NCBI GenBank assembly: GCA_030430835.1
Contig: JAUIKJ010000174.1
Span: forward strand, 1-6,445
DNA from: Candidatus Hydrogenedentota bacterium
GTDB lineage: Bacteria; Hydrogenedentota; Hydrogenedentia; Hydrogenedentales; JAEUWI01
DNA length: 6,445 nt
Reading direction: 5' to 3'
The position numbers were made by a program, and so were the translations under genes. The notes under the pieces are model-generated. The model searched no databases and had not been told where the DNA came from. It worked only from the letters and a program-made list of their open reading frames with translations. This document shows, piece after piece, positions 6,395-6,445 of this stretch. Positions within the stretch are counted from its first letter, which is position 1, and each line of letters opens with the position of its first letter.

Positions 6395-6445
6395 GCACCC
6401 GAGCGCTCCGGCGGTCATTCGCGGCTGGATTCCGGGAGGGCTACT

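Overview
The window reads as a GC-rich (roughly 60% by eye) chromosomal segment of a diderm (outer-membrane) bacterium. The evidence for two membranes is an AsmA-family envelope protein, an exported redox protein, and an exported cell-wall amidase-like protein. The secreted fusion of redoxin, cytochrome c and copper monooxygenase resembles proteins I associate with Planctomycetota, Verrucomicrobiota, Acidobacteriota and related environmental lineages. The sequence alone does not settle the phylum. I see no mobile element, CRISPR array, tRNA or rRNA.

Layout. Three genes run leftwards on the minus strand and one runs rightwards. From right to left on the minus strand they are: (i) a 689-residue secreted protein (5301-3232) with a redoxin domain, a one-heme cytochrome c domain, a PHM/DBH-type copper monooxygenase module and a small C-terminal beta-rich domain; (ii) recA (3119-2043); and (iii) an AsmA-like protein whose start overlaps the end of recA and whose 3' end lies beyond the left edge (from about 2119 to 1). 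On the plus strand is a DUF1460 amidase-like protein (5609-6394). The last 51 bases after it hold nothing I can identify.

Regulation. The 307-base divergent gap (5302-5608) contains, facing the redox gene, a full match to the sigma-54 -24/-12 core (TGGCAC-N5-TTGC, 5414-5400). Facing the DUF1460 gene it contains an extended -10 (TGCTATGAT, 5577-5585). The 112-base gap upstream of recA holds a consensus -35 (TTGACA) preceded by A-tracts. It also holds a perfect 9-bp inverted repeat that encloses an imperfect GAAC-N4-GTTC-like box, a plausible SOS-type operator. recA and the AsmA gene are probably co-transcribed and translationally coupled.

How the genes fit together. recA is the DNA repair and SOS recombinase. 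The other three products act at or outside the inner membrane: lipid transport or envelope maintenance, periplasmic redox and copper chemistry, and peptidoglycan cleavage. I see no pathway joining all four. The most interesting items are the multi-cofactor redox fusion with its sigma-54 promoter, and the recA control region.
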